Numbered from the stretch's first letter, positions 27,401-35,386 are shown. The stretch: 64,000 nucleotides of DNA from Phycisphaerae bacterium (GCA_023150615.1 JAKLKO010000002.1:186001-250000), one strand, 5' to 3'. Made by a program: numbers and translations. Notes: generated from the letters alone by a model not told the origin.

Positions 27401-27711
27401 GGGAAGTCCTTCTTGGCGCTCGCCTGTTCGGCGCGCTGAAAGTCACGGCGCGCCTGCGCCGATTCCTCGACAGCGTCTTCCGCTTCCTGGAGGTAGCGCT
27501 GGTAGAGTACTTTGGCTTCGTCGCTGCGCAGATCGTCCTCGTCAATCGTCCGGAGCTGCGCGAGGCTGCTGGCGTACTCCCCCTGCTTGAACAACTCGAT
27601 GGCCGCCTGGAGCCGCTCGTTGGCGTCCGGAGCCTCCGCCCGGACGGGTTTGCCTCCGGCAAACAGCACTACCGCGGCGAGCACGCCGCAGAGCGATCGC
27701 TGCAGTGTCAC
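24406..27711 (-). CDS. Secretin (GspD/PilQ-like) with TPR and acidic N-terminal region
   Basis: A 1101-residue outer-membrane secretin, the gated ring through which pili or proteins leave. It has a signal peptide (GVLAAVVLFAGGKPVRAEA) and then TPR-like repeats. A very acidic Glu/Ala/Asp stretch follows at about 150-290, then a coiled region with one more TPR, an N0/STN-like domain (FDAQSFEQVIEFLRERTGLN), a NolW-like domain with a Gly/Gln-rich loop (about 655-695), and the secretin pore domain ending VPDGGTLLIGGLKQS...VLKRAFSNTSLVKDDQVLL. The GTG at 27709-27711 has AGAGGAGG at ideal spacing; the longer frame is rejected. It is last of a four-gene set with a PilM-PilN fusion and a PilO-like protein, which implies a type IV pilus or type II secretion machine. 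Confidence 0.9.
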   Translation of the reverse strand: MTLQRSLCGVLAAVVLFAGGKPVRAEAPDANERLQAAIELFKQGEYASSLAQLRTIDEDDLRSDEAKVLYQRYLQEAEDAVEESAQARRDFQRAEQASAKKDFPTARRYYALVGANQYAPRDLMTIARQRADVLRTRGDVALASLKDPADKPEGGGEEEQGADEEGAEEDAEEKSADESEEEAPPTATAPSEDEGDEAAADEPAEEAEKPTADEEKSDEADDADAEEGAEAEAEETPAAAEKESATSPAEASTDERAPADEPAPADEEGMPAVEDVAEPAEAAPPPGLREAALVDDLVQEQQLLWQQATKIFQDTEEQIRKAVTAENFEEASRLMDYARQILESNRRFSYPPSAYDDLRAHAGSLAQWIAEEHRKFDERQVAAKLAEIEQREAERRARIERTKQLQIENLMNTAMELRKERQYDEAIQVLRQVLNIDPNNEQAAWMKEMLEDTQMHTRQRGVQRDREREAQDLFTETDEAAIPWHVDLLYPKNWPEINAKRRGAEEQGETEATRRAKRKLAETTPEIKFDAQSFEQVIEFLRERTGLNIVPNWAPMEVAGIERDQEVTLKLTNVSFAKAIDLILTDVGSATETQLAYEIDDGVLQISTKEDLSLKTVTQVYNVQDLLVLVPNFTGLQINLQNVGQGVGQERQRGQAGGGGGGQGQGGQGLFQGGGQGQGGQDELAQLQNPLDLLVTLIQQTIDPESWREAGGNIGSIQPLNNQLIVTQTASAHSQIRDLLRQLREARALQIAVEARYIQITRNFLEQIGVDLDIVLNNGNAGFDRATAGNTIVRDPSTGALLLLPRQFSRLGFTPGAPGGVGLPLNASPNNLDQPYRQPGLVPAPGDVGPHSGQWTPIPITNNTLDLAAPVATNIAGSLGGANTSPALNIFGSFLDNIQVDFLLRATQVDNRSSDLDAPRLVLFNGQRAVFSSFIEQEYVSSLIPVLGDNVGLFQPTTSLALTGRQLDVQATVSADRRYVTMTIQTFTRVSGDPVPFQFQGNGFLTGGGFIQLVRSTTNQIRTTVSVPDGGTLLIGGLKQSGERERDAGVPILSRIPVLKRAFSNTSLVKDDQVLLILIKPKIIIQEEAENEAFPSLSQAQ

Positions 27712-28104
27712 GAAGGATCCTCCTCTGAAGGTTCGATCCGCTCGCACACGGATCGGCACGACCAAAGCCGACGCACGAGACTTCTTTTTACCGGTGAGAA
27801 CTACGCCGTTTCGTCAGCTTCAACCTGCCGGTGGGGTCGTCAGGACGTCGGCAGGGTCCACCTCAGGGTTATTGCGGTTCTTCGCGCCTCTTCCCTGTCC
27901 CAGTACTACTTTACGCGGACGTGCCGAGCGAATCAAGGCCCGCCCCGCAGTACTGCCGCGGCCTGTGACGCATCAGGCCGACCACCTCGCCGATGGGGTT
28001 CGGCACGTGGCGGGTCGAAAGCACGGTTTTCAGCATTGCCAGTGCGGTTTATGGGTAGCCGGAGAACGTCGCTGCCGGCGCCTGCTGGCGGCCGTTCCGG
28101 CGGG
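27712..28104. other. Intergenic region upstream of the secretin gene
   Basis: About 390 bp without a credible gene between the secretin start and the stop of the next pilus gene. It contains a promoter candidate (27908-27936) and a 7-bp hairpin CGGCCTG/CAGGCCG (27959-27980) with no T run after it. The 5' leader of the secretin mRNA would be about 190 nt. Confidence 0.55.
27908..27936 (-). promoter_or_regulatory. Candidate promoter of the secretin gene
   Basis: Minus strand TTGATT (27931-27936), 17-base spacer, TAAAGT (27908-27913). It would allow the secretin to be made independently of the pilM-like genes upstream. Confidence 0.45.
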
Positions 28105-29853
28105 CTAACCTCGACGGGCGACGGCGCGATCGCTGAGCTCGGTGAACTTCGGGCTTCGGCGGTCACCCTGCACGGTGCGTTCGTAGAGCCGGCCGTCGGC
28201 GGTGTCGAGGTAGATCAGGCGGCCACCGCCTTCGGAATCATCGGCGAGCACATCGACGACGATCGCGCCGGTGTCGAAGTTCGTGGCCCGTTGCCTGCCC
28301 CCCTTCCGCGCCTTGGCGATCTCCTCGCCGATTCCAAGCGTGGCCTTCTCGGATTGGACCGTGCGACCTTCGTACTTGAACATCGTGACGCTCACGGTCT
28401 TGTTCTTGGCGTTGACGCCGGTGACGAAAAAATAAGTGGCCGGCCGCACTTCGACCGGGGCGCTGGGTTCGGACCAGTCGGATTGAAGCGTGAGGCGTCG
28501 GGCATCCTGCGGGTTTTTCAGTTCGTCGGCCTCGCCGAGGTAGTGGTTCAGTATCTCGTAGCGGATACGGAAGACGTAGGCGCGGCCGGGGATCACGTCG
28601 AGGTCCGAGGCGACGATGGGCATCATCTTCTCGGGGCGACGGAAGGTGGTTCGCAGGGGCGCGTCGTTTCCGCGGCGGCGCTTGAGCTCGGCCCAGAGTT
28701 CCTGTGCGCGCTTCCTCAGGTTTTCCGGCGCGAGCTCTTCGCCGAGGACGGCTTCGAGCAGGATCGCGGCGAGGTCGAGATTCCCCGGCGACGCCGAGCG
28801 CATGGCGGCCTCCGCGGCGGCGAGCCAGCGCTTGGCCATGCGCGTCGGCTTCGGTTCGCGCGAGGCGCGCGGCGCGCCGCGTTCGCCCTGACCTGGCGCT
28901 GGCGGCGCCTTGCCACCCATCGGCGTGCCGTCGGTGGCGTCGCGTGGCGCGGCCTTGTCAGGCGACTCGTCGTCGGTCGTCGGGTCTCCCCAGATCCAGG
29001 GCACGGGCGGGTACGCGACCGGGTCGCCGCCCGTGGACGCAGGCAGCTTCGTACGAGCGATGTCGTCGGCGTGGCGCCGCGCCAGGAGTCGGAAGTCATC
29101 GACTTCGACGGCCGAGCGCGAGGTCAGCTTTCCGGAGGACGTGAACTCGGGCGTCGGCAGCGCAAGAGGCGAGTACGGACGGTAGAGGGCCACATCCTCC
29201 CATGGCGCATCGTCGCGACCGGCCTCGCGGCGCTGGAGATGCACGGCGACGATCGGGAGCTCGTACGTACCGGGGCCGTAGCCGGTCGTGCGAAAGATGC
29301 GGCCCTGCTCCAGCAGATCAATCTGCGCGACGACGTTTGCCCAGCCGCGCGTGGACTCGGCGGCGGTCTCCTCGCCGCCGGCGGCCAACTGGTCGATCGG
29401 TCGCTGCGGGGGAATGCGGAATGTGCTGCGTCCGGCGGTGACGACCGGGCGCTCCGGCTTGAGCAGGCGCGCGAGTTCGTGCTTGTCCTCGTCAGAAGTT
29501 CCCTTTACGTCGACCAGCGGCGGCGACCAGGGTGCGATTCGACCGAGGACGGGCGAGACGCCGGCCATGGCGATCAGACCGGCGTTGTCTCCGTCGCCGA
29601 ATACCTTTGAGAGGTCGACCGCGACGGCGGGCGCGGCGAGCGGCTGCGGCGGCTTGGCACGAACGCGCTGCGCCGTCTCCTCGGCGACGCGCGCGACCTC
29701 GTCGCAGATCTCGGACGGCCCCTGCCCGCTTTCGGTCTTGTAGGGGCTTGAGAGGACGTAGAGGAACAGCATCGCGAGCAGCGCGATCGCCGAAAGGCCG
29801 AGCGCGGCCTTCTCGACGTGCTGTTCCACGATGCTGATGTTCGATCGAGCCAT
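28105..29853 (-). CDS. Unknown membrane-anchored protein of the pilus/secretion operon
   Basis: A 582-residue protein with one N-terminal membrane helix (about residues 19-37, LSAIALLAMLFLYVL) and a large presumably periplasmic body. It is rich in Pro in the linker parts (APPAPGQGERGAPRA) and has a C-terminal half with alternating strands (PGRAYVFRIRYEI, then TMFKYEGRTVQSEK). No family is recognised. Position between a PilO-like gene and the secretin gene is where PilP or GspC genes often sit. These link the inner membrane platform to the secretin, so an analogous linker role is a guess from position. The ATG at 29851-29853 is chosen because the frame upstream overlaps the previous gene and lacks a ribosome site. 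Confidence 0.72.
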   Translation of the reverse strand: MARSNISIVEQHVEKAALGLSAIALLAMLFLYVLSSPYKTESGQGPSEICDEVARVAEETAQRVRAKPPQPLAAPAVAVDLSKVFGDGDNAGLIAMAGVSPVLGRIAPWSPPLVDVKGTSDEDKHELARLLKPERPVVTAGRSTFRIPPQRPIDQLAAGGEETAAESTRGWANVVAQIDLLEQGRIFRTTGYGPGTYELPIVAVHLQRREAGRDDAPWEDVALYRPYSPLALPTPEFTSSGKLTSRSAVEVDDFRLLARRHADDIARTKLPASTGGDPVAYPPVPWIWGDPTTDDESPDKAAPRDATDGTPMGGKAPPAPGQGERGAPRASREPKPTRMAKRWLAAAEAAMRSASPGNLDLAAILLEAVLGEELAPENLRKRAQELWAELKRRRGNDAPLRTTFRRPEKMMPIVASDLDVIPGRAYVFRIRYEILNHYLGEADELKNPQDARRLTLQSDWSEPSAPVEVRPATYFFVTGVNAKNKTVSVTMFKYEGRTVQSEKATLGIGEEIAKARKGGRQRATNFDTGAIVVDVLADDSEGGGRLIYLDTADGRLYERTVQGDRRSPKFTELSDRAVARRG

Positions 29854-29909
29854 TCCGTCCGTTCCTCGTTGCGATCGGTTCGCGCGTCCGTCGAGTCCGA
29901 CGGCGGCCG

Positions 29910-31178
29910 TCATCCGCGGCCGCGCGACGTGTCCTTCTCCTTGGCGTCCGGTGTGGCCAGAATCGGCTTCAATTCCGCGGGTATCCAGGGATCGAACACG
30001 TCGCGGAAGTAATAGCCCTCGAGATCGAGTGTCAACGCGACGACGGGCTGCGATCCGTACACGTAACCGATCTGGGCGAAGTTGGGGTCCACGCGCTCAT
30101 AGGTCATGTTGATCGGCGTATAGAAGTTGACGCGCGCGAGGGCATCGAGCAATCGAGGGATCGCACGTGCGTCGAGCACGATGCGCATCTGAAGCGGCAC
30201 GACGAAAAAGCTGGCATTGTTGCGACGGCCGGTGAACGAATCGGACCACTGTGCGCCGAGCGTGTTCGATCCGCCGCCGCGTCCAAGACGGTTATGGATC
30301 GACAGCCGCACGAGGTGCTTGATCGGCAGGTAGGCGACCCAGACGCGATCGGCCTGCTGGTTCTTGCGAAGTTCCTCGACAGCGGCGTCGTTGACGCGGG
30401 CGATCGCGGTCACGATGTCCTGCTGGATCCAGAGGGACATCTGGGCCTGCCAGATCTGGTCGACGGACGCCGGCGATTCGCTGTTGACGAGTTGGTGGAT
30501 ACCGAGCGAATCGCGATCGACGTACATCCAGGCCGTCTTGGCGCGTTCGAGCGAGGCGAGCACTTCGGGGTGGTTCCGGAGCACATCGACGCGGTTGAGT
30601 TTCTGCCGAGAGCCGCGGGCCATCAGCGATTCCATGCCGCCGCCGGTCTCGAGCAGGGACCAGGGCTCGGCGGCCTGGCGCTTCTGCCCCTCCCCGCGGG
30701 CCGCCAGTTCGCGCTTCTTGGCCTCGAAGTCGGCGCGGTCCGGCGGCTCCTTCGCGTGCAGTCGGTCGGTCAGCTTCGCGAATTCATCTACGTACGCGGT
30801 CTTGAATTCGAATGCCCGCGACGGGCGCTCCAGCGTTGGCAGTACGCCGGTCAGGAGCGGCTCGCGCTTCTTCCGCTCGACGCCGGTAGGCGTACGCTGC
30901 TCGTAAAAGGCGTTGTAAACCTGCAGGTCTCGACCGAGCTTGATCGCGGCCTCGAGGCTTTCCTGGACCTTCTTCAGCTCGTCTTTGCGGGCTGCGATCA
31001 TGCGCGGATTCACGCCGGTTGCAGCGAAGCTCGCGAGCTTGCTCCGCAACTGCTCGGGGATCTGCATTCTCTCGCGGATCGAATCGCCGGCGAGCACGCC
31101 CCAGGCGCCCAGTCCGAGCGAGGCTGCGCAGACCAGCCCGAACACAATCTTCCGCCAGTGCTGTTTCAAGAAGTCCAT
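29910..31178 (-). CDS. PilO/GspM-like inner membrane pilus assembly protein
   Basis: A 422-residue protein with a short cytoplasmic start (MDFLKQHWRKI), one membrane helix (about residues 11-30) and a coiled-coil stretch (about 65-90, ARKDELKKVQESLEAAIKL). A globular periplasmic end contains VPLQMRIVLDARAIPRLLDALARV, interrupted here only by normal residues. That final ferredoxin-like piece, which takes a spouse strand, is characteristic of PilO and GspM. These pair with PilN/GspL in the inner-membrane alignment complex. It follows the PilM-PilN fusion gene by 60 bp and precedes the unknown linker gene. Assignment rests on layout and position; sequence similarity is weak. Confidence 0.62.
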   Translation of the reverse strand: MDFLKQHWRKIVFGLVCAASLGLGAWGVLAGDSIRERMQIPEQLRSKLASFAATGVNPRMIAARKDELKKVQESLEAAIKLGRDLQVYNAFYEQRTPTGVERKKREPLLTGVLPTLERPSRAFEFKTAYVDEFAKLTDRLHAKEPPDRADFEAKKRELAARGEGQKRQAAEPWSLLETGGGMESLMARGSRQKLNRVDVLRNHPEVLASLERAKTAWMYVDRDSLGIHQLVNSESPASVDQIWQAQMSLWIQQDIVTAIARVNDAAVEELRKNQQADRVWVAYLPIKHLVRLSIHNRLGRGGGSNTLGAQWSDSFTGRRNNASFFVVPLQMRIVLDARAIPRLLDALARVNFYTPINMTYERVDPNFAQIGYVYGSQPVVALTLDLEGYYFRDVFDPWIPAELKPILATPDAKEKDTSRGRG

Positions 31179-31238
31179 CGACTGCTCAATCCGAAGCCGG
31201 CCATCGCCGACTTGTCATCGCTGTTCAACCCGCCTTCG

Positions 31239-33416
31239 CTAATCGCGGCGATCGCGCGAACGGTCCGCCGGAGCGCCGCCTTCCGCGTCCTTGACCGGTT
31301 GTTTCTGCGAGTCCCTTCCGACGAGGTTCTTCGGGACGGCGCCCTTCCGCACAACGAGCGTGATCGTAAACGTCGAATCGCCCGTGACCTTCTCGAGCGT
31401 GACCGGGTCTTCGTCCTTGGCCGGCTCGATCATCTTCAACTGCTGCGCGATTGGCAGATCCCCGGTTGGGGCCGCAGCACGACTCGGCGGCGGCTCGGCC
31501 GGGACATCGCGGTCGCGCCGATTGGATGGACGATCTCGCTCGTCCCGACTGCCGACGGGGCTGGGCGTTCCACGAGCCGGGGCGCGTGGGCCGCTGATGG
31601 CGGCGCCGGTGGCTTCCTGTATGTCGCGGAGTTCCGCGCGCTGGAACCAGAATTGTCGATCGGGCTTGCGACCATCGATCTCGAGCTTGGCGCAGAGTTC
31701 GCCGAGCCACGCCGCCGGATTCGGCCGCGTCGTGCGCCCGTAGATGATGATGCTCCAGCCCGGCTGCCGGCCTTCCTGCTCCTCGGAGTCTCCTCCCCCG
31801 CGGGCGACGCGCGTCGCGAAGGCCCGAGACGCATCCTGTCGGTCGTATTTGCAAAGGATCTGGTCGATCCAGAGTTCGCTTCGCTCGGGGCGCGGAATGC
31901 GCTTGACGAGCGCGAGATACTCTTCGATGGTTCGGGCGCTGCGGACTTCTTCCGGCACCGCCGATTCGAAGACGCGGTGAATGGTATCGTAGATCTGCGG
32001 GACGACGACGTTCGCGGCGGGCAGGTCGGCGATGGTCTTGATCTTCGCGGCCAGTGGCCCGACGTCGCCGAGGGTGGAGTACTCGGACCGCAGCTTCTCC
32101 AGCGCGCCGAGGACCTCGGCCGCGGCCTGGAGCGGCGGCTTGTCGCCACGCGTCGGCGGGGCTTCGAGGATCCGGGCGGCCGCGTCGACGGTCGTCACGC
32201 GGACGGGGTCCGGGCGTTCGATCGTGCCGAACTTCGCCGCGAGGGCCCGGGCGGCAAACGTGTTGCCGAGCCAGATGGCACCGGCGGCGGCCGCGAGACT
32301 CGCAGCGGTGGCGACGAAGTACGGGCGCTTTTTCTTCCAGACCTGCTGGCGCGTCACGTCGAGCGGCAGGAGGCTCGACTGGATCGGCACGCCGCCGAGT
32401 CCCTGCGCGGCGGCGCCGAAGGCCACGGAAAGACTGAGCGCGTTCTCAGTGTATTCCGGCGACTTGACCGCGGGCGTCGGCGCGACCTTCTGAAAGCCGG
32501 CGAAGCGGTCGATGCGAAGCTGGAGGTTCTGCTGCAGGAACTTCTGCAGGCCGGGCAGGCCGAAGGCGTTGCCCATGCCGAGCACGCGCTTGATCTCCGA
32601 CTGGCGGTGCGTCGACGTATAGAAACCGATCGAGCGCTGAATCTCCGAAACGAGGTCGGCGAAGACGGGCCGCATGGCCTGGAATATCTGCCGTGCGTAC
32701 TTGCTCGACGCAGCGGTTCTCTTGAGCGACTCGGCCTTCGGAAAGGCGAGCTTGAAGGCCTGCATCAGCGCTTCGGTGAAGTGATTGCCGCCGATCGGGA
32801 CCGGCCGCGACCAGAGGCTGCGACCCTCGACGACGATGAGGTCGGTGGCCAGCGCGCCGATGTCGAGCAGCAGCGTCGTTTCTTCGCCGAGTTGTCCATC
32901 CACGCGCAGGGCGTTGTATGCCGCGAGCGGCGCGGCCTGGACGGCGATGGGCTGAATGCCGAGGCTGAGGAAGTGCGCGAGGTGCGTGCGGATGAGTTCC
33001 TTGCGGATGGCGAAGATGCCGACCTCGACATCGGGGCTTTGCTTGTCGGACAAGATCTCGTAGTCCCATACGACTTCGTCCATGTCGAACGGGATCTGCT
33101 GGCGGGCCTCGAAATTCACGATGTCCGGAATCTTCTTCTGCTCGACCGGCGGCAGCTTGGTGAACCGCGTCAGCGTTTGCTGGCCCGGGACGGCGACGAC
33201 GACCGGCTCCTTGCGCACGTCGTGTCGGGCGAGAAGGGCTTCGAGGGAGGCCTTGATGAGGCTGGGGGCATCGGCCTCCGGCTGCGAGAGGATTTGTGCG
33301 TGCTCGACGACGGCGATCTCGAGGATCTCGTACTGCTCACCGGTGAGCTGGAGCTTGACGGCCTTGAGGGCACACTGCCCGACGTCAATGCCCCAGACCG
33401 GAAGTTTGGCCGCCAT
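31239..33416 (-). CDS. PilM-PilN fusion protein (pilus/secretion assembly platform)
   Basis: A 725-residue protein. Residues 1 to about 355 are PilM, an actin-like ATPase fold: WGIDVGQCALKAVKLQL, DIGALATDLIVV and GMGNAFGLPGLQKFL are its phosphate and adenosine motifs. After a linker, SSLLPLDVTRQQVWKKK is followed by a membrane helix (about 378-397), which is the way PilN begins (INLLP plus basic residues plus helix). A periplasmic part of about 320 residues follows. In most bacteria PilM and PilN are separate and PilM grips the cytoplasmic tail of PilN; here they appear fused. The ATG at 33414-33416 has GGAG upstream. First gene of the minus-strand operon. Confidence 0.85.
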   Translation of the reverse strand: MAAKLPVWGIDVGQCALKAVKLQLTGEQYEILEIAVVEHAQILSQPEADAPSLIKASLEALLARHDVRKEPVVVAVPGQQTLTRFTKLPPVEQKKIPDIVNFEARQQIPFDMDEVVWDYEILSDKQSPDVEVGIFAIRKELIRTHLAHFLSLGIQPIAVQAAPLAAYNALRVDGQLGEETTLLLDIGALATDLIVVEGRSLWSRPVPIGGNHFTEALMQAFKLAFPKAESLKRTAASSKYARQIFQAMRPVFADLVSEIQRSIGFYTSTHRQSEIKRVLGMGNAFGLPGLQKFLQQNLQLRIDRFAGFQKVAPTPAVKSPEYTENALSLSVAFGAAAQGLGGVPIQSSLLPLDVTRQQVWKKKRPYFVATAASLAAAAGAIWLGNTFAARALAAKFGTIERPDPVRVTTVDAAARILEAPPTRGDKPPLQAAAEVLGALEKLRSEYSTLGDVGPLAAKIKTIADLPAANVVVPQIYDTIHRVFESAVPEEVRSARTIEEYLALVKRIPRPERSELWIDQILCKYDRQDASRAFATRVARGGGDSEEQEGRQPGWSIIIYGRTTRPNPAAWLGELCAKLEIDGRKPDRQFWFQRAELRDIQEATGAAISGPRAPARGTPSPVGSRDERDRPSNRRDRDVPAEPPPSRAAAPTGDLPIAQQLKMIEPAKDEDPVTLEKVTGDSTFTITLVVRKGAVPKNLVGRDSQKQPVKDAEGGAPADRSRDRRD

Positions 33417-33735
33417 GGACTGCTCCGATAAACCGCTCGCTTCGGGCGGGTTCGCGGCGTCCCTGTCGCATCCGCCGATCCGCCGATCCGCCGATCCCCA
33501 TCACCCGAGTCACGAAGATGCGTCGAACTGACGCACTATCGGCTTGACGCGCGGGGCGTTGAAGGACCGAGCCGGGTGTTCCGGGGCGGCCGCCGCGATC
33601 GGCCCGATGGTTGGACATTCGGGCCGAGAACGCAACCCCGGGGATGCTCTGCCCATGGATGTTAGCGGTCCGGCGGGCGGAACTCAAAGGGGCCGGCGCT
33701 CGAATCGGTCGGGTTCGGATCGAGCAGCGGACGCG
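33417..33735. other. Region upstream of the pilus operon
   Basis: About 320 bp between the PilM-PilN start and the stop of a minus-strand lipoprotein gene. It contains three tandem copies of an 8-mer (33472-33495). No clear promoter box pair was found, although the operon promoter should be here. Open frames crossing it look like shadows. Confidence 0.5.
33472..33495. repeat. Three tandem copies of CCGCCGAT
   Basis: The octamer CCGCCGAT is repeated exactly three times at 33472-33495, about 55-80 bp upstream of the pilM-like start. It could be a slippage site or a protein-binding array in the operon leader. Confidence 0.7.
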
Positions 33736-34284
33736 TCAGGTGGGATTGAAAAACGTGTAATCGATGCGGAATCCACCCGGAGCGGCCGGGTCCTGAACGA
33801 AGACGAACAGGAGCAATCCACCGCAGACGTAGTCAATCCCGTCCAGGCGAACCTGCTGGACCGCAAAGCCCTCGGTTGGTTCAGCGGCGAGGGGATCGTT
33901 GGCCGGCGCGGACGAGAAATAGACGTCTTCATGCAGGACCGGCATGTCGTTGACGTTCAGGTCGTTGAACTCGATCAGCCGTTCAAGCTCCGCCCCGCCG
34001 AGGGAAAAGACGCGTCGGCACTGCTGGGTCTGCTGCGCGGCGGCGGTATTGCCCTCGATCCGGAGTTGTGAGAAGACCGGTACGGTATTGCGATCAAACG
34101 TGTCGTATCCGCCGAATGTGAAGTTGGCGCGGAACGGTGTGTTGTTGACAAAGCCGATCGTGATCGTGCCGCGACGCGTGGAGAAGTTGTTCAGCCAGGC
34201 GGTGGGCGTGCAGCTACCGGCGAGCGAGGAAAACGCCACCATTACGGCCAGATGCGGGATGGAGATTCTCGGACGCTGATTCAT
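33736..34284 (-). CDS. Hypothetical lipoprotein
   Basis: A 182-residue protein with a lipoprotein signal (HLAVMVAFSSLAGSC, lipobox LAGSC). The mature part begins with a small beta-rich unit (GTITIGFVNNTPFRANFTFG) and ends in hydrophobic strands (GGLLLFVFVQDPAAPGG). Two or three Cys residues outside the lipobox could form a disulphide. No family is recognised. The ATG at 34282-34284 is preferred over one 18 nt upstream because it places the signal peptide normally. It lies head to head with another lipoprotein gene, each with a TTGACA box in the shared gap. Confidence 0.7.
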   Translation of the reverse strand: MNQRPRISIPHLAVMVAFSSLAGSCTPTAWLNNFSTRRGTITIGFVNNTPFRANFTFGGYDTFDRNTVPVFSQLRIEGNTAAAQQTQQCRRVFSLGGAELERLIEFNDLNVNDMPVLHEDVYFSSAPANDPLAAEPTEGFAVQQVRLDGIDYVCGGLLLFVFVQDPAAPGGFRIDYTFFNPT

Positions 34285-34375
34285 GGAGTGGAATCCGCCC
34301 ATCGTTCGGTGGGAAGATCGGCAGACCTTCGATTGCGAGGTTAGCTTTTCTATCCGTATGTCTTGAAAAGGGTTC

Positions 34376-34381
34376 TGTCAA
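34376..34381 (-). promoter_or_regulatory. Consensus -35 box facing the minus-strand lipoprotein
   Basis: TTGACA on the minus strand (34376-34381). The -10 at 17 bases (TACGGA) is poor, so only the -35 element is well supported. Confidence 0.3.
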
Positions 34382-34424
34382 GGGGGCGCCTGTGAACACC
34401 GATAGAAATACCGGCATTGTCCGT

Positions 34425-34452
34425 TTGACACGCGGCGCGCCGAGGGTAAAGA
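34425..34452 (+). promoter_or_regulatory. Candidate promoter of the plus-strand lipoprotein
   Basis: TTGACA (34425-34430), 16-base spacer, TAAAGA (34447-34452). Start near 34459, about 88 nt before the ATG at 34547. A second TTGACA follows at 34454-34459. Confidence 0.4.
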
Positions 34453-34546
34453 ATTGACAGAGGTTTCTGACGCGGGCTGCGGGCCAACCTCCACCCCGCT
34501 GCCGATCCCGCATGCTGTCGAAACGGGCTCCAAGGTGGGTTACGGC

Positions 34547-35386
34547 ATGATCTCTCCACGTCCCGAAGCACCGCGTACCCGAGGACGCCGAGTGCTCTGG
34601 GGGCTCGCGATGCTCGCGGTCATCGTCACAGGCTGCACGACCGATCTGTTCCTCGCCCTCCTGGGATTCAACCAACCGCCGCCTGGGACGTTCGGAATCA
34701 GCTTCGCCTCGCCCGCGACGACGCAGAACGCCTCGCCGGGCGCGCCGGCCGTCATTCGATGGGCGGATATCACGGACGAGCCGGGTACGAGCGTTCAACT
34801 GGCCATTCGGCGGGTCGACCCGGATACGCGGGACGTGCTTTCCGAGACGATCCTGATTCCGTCGCGCGATGCGCTCGCGGACGGGGCGTCGGATCGATTC
34901 GACTGGGACGTGAGCGGCGTCATCGTGGGCAGCTACCAGCCGGTCCTGCGGATGTCCTCGCCGACGGGCCAGTCGGCGGAGGAGTTCGCCCCGGGCGACT
35001 TCAACGTCATCAGCGCGTTCGCCTCGCCGACGCTCACGTTCACCACGCCGGGGGCCGCGGACGTGTCGGTCATGACGGGGAACAACACGACGATTCAGTG
35101 GACCGACAACGGTGTCGTCAACGGCCTGACGACCATCCGCCTCGTGCTGGACACCGACGCAAACGACCACGAGAACGGCAACGAGATCACGATCGCCGAG
35201 GGCATCATGGCGTCGGACGATGGAAACAACGGCGACTTCATGTTCGACACGAACGACGTCAACATGAACCCCGTGCCGACCGGAACGTACACACTGTTTG
35301 CGGTGCTGGAAGACGGCATCCATGACGATGGACTGGGCAATCCGATCCTCGTCGAAGCGGTCGGCCGGATCATCATCACCCCCTAG
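34547..35386 (+). CDS. Hypothetical lipoprotein with Ig-like strands
   Basis: A 279-residue lipoprotein: signal VLWGLAMLAVIVTGC with lipobox VTGC. The mature part contains repeated beta-rich units of about 100 residues (GISFASPATTQNASPGAPAV; TLTFTTPGAADVSVMTGNNT) that look like Ig-like or fibronectin-like folds. Near the end is an acidic DTDANDHENGNE stretch that could bind Ca. The ATG at 34547 has AGGTGGG (34533-34539) 7 nt upstream; the longer frame from 34454 is rejected. No enzyme motif. Its neighbour on the other strand is also a lipoprotein, so the pair may share a cell-envelope role. Confidence 0.72.
   Translation: MISPRPEAPRTRGRRVLWGLAMLAVIVTGCTTDLFLALLGFNQPPPGTFGISFASPATTQNASPGAPAVIRWADITDEPGTSVQLAIRRVDPDTRDVLSETILIPSRDALADGASDRFDWDVSGVIVGSYQPVLRMSSPTGQSAEEFAPGDFNVISAFASPTLTFTTPGAADVSVMTGNNTTIQWTDNGVVNGLTTIRLVLDTDANDHENGNEITIAEGIMASDDGNNGDFMFDTNDVNMNPVPTGTYTLFAVLEDGIHDDGLGNPILVEAVGRIIITP

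Noticed and set aside
27959-27980. Hairpin CGGCCTG/CAGGCCG as a terminator after the unknown pilus gene
   Set aside because: It lies more than 100 nt past the stop codon and has no T run after it on the minus strand.
30294-33431. A 1045-codon open frame antisense to the pilus genes
   Set aside because: It spans two genes and their gap on the other strand and has no recognisable motif. PilM motifs are clear on the minus strand, so this is a composition shadow.
33472-33495. CRISPR-like repeat array
   Set aside because: The units are 8 bases with no spacers. No CRISPR array was seen anywhere in the window.
33385-33687. A 100-codon minus-strand frame overlapping the start of the PilM-PilN gene
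   Set aside because: It runs through the tandem octamers, has no motif and overlaps a certain start codon with a ribosome site.
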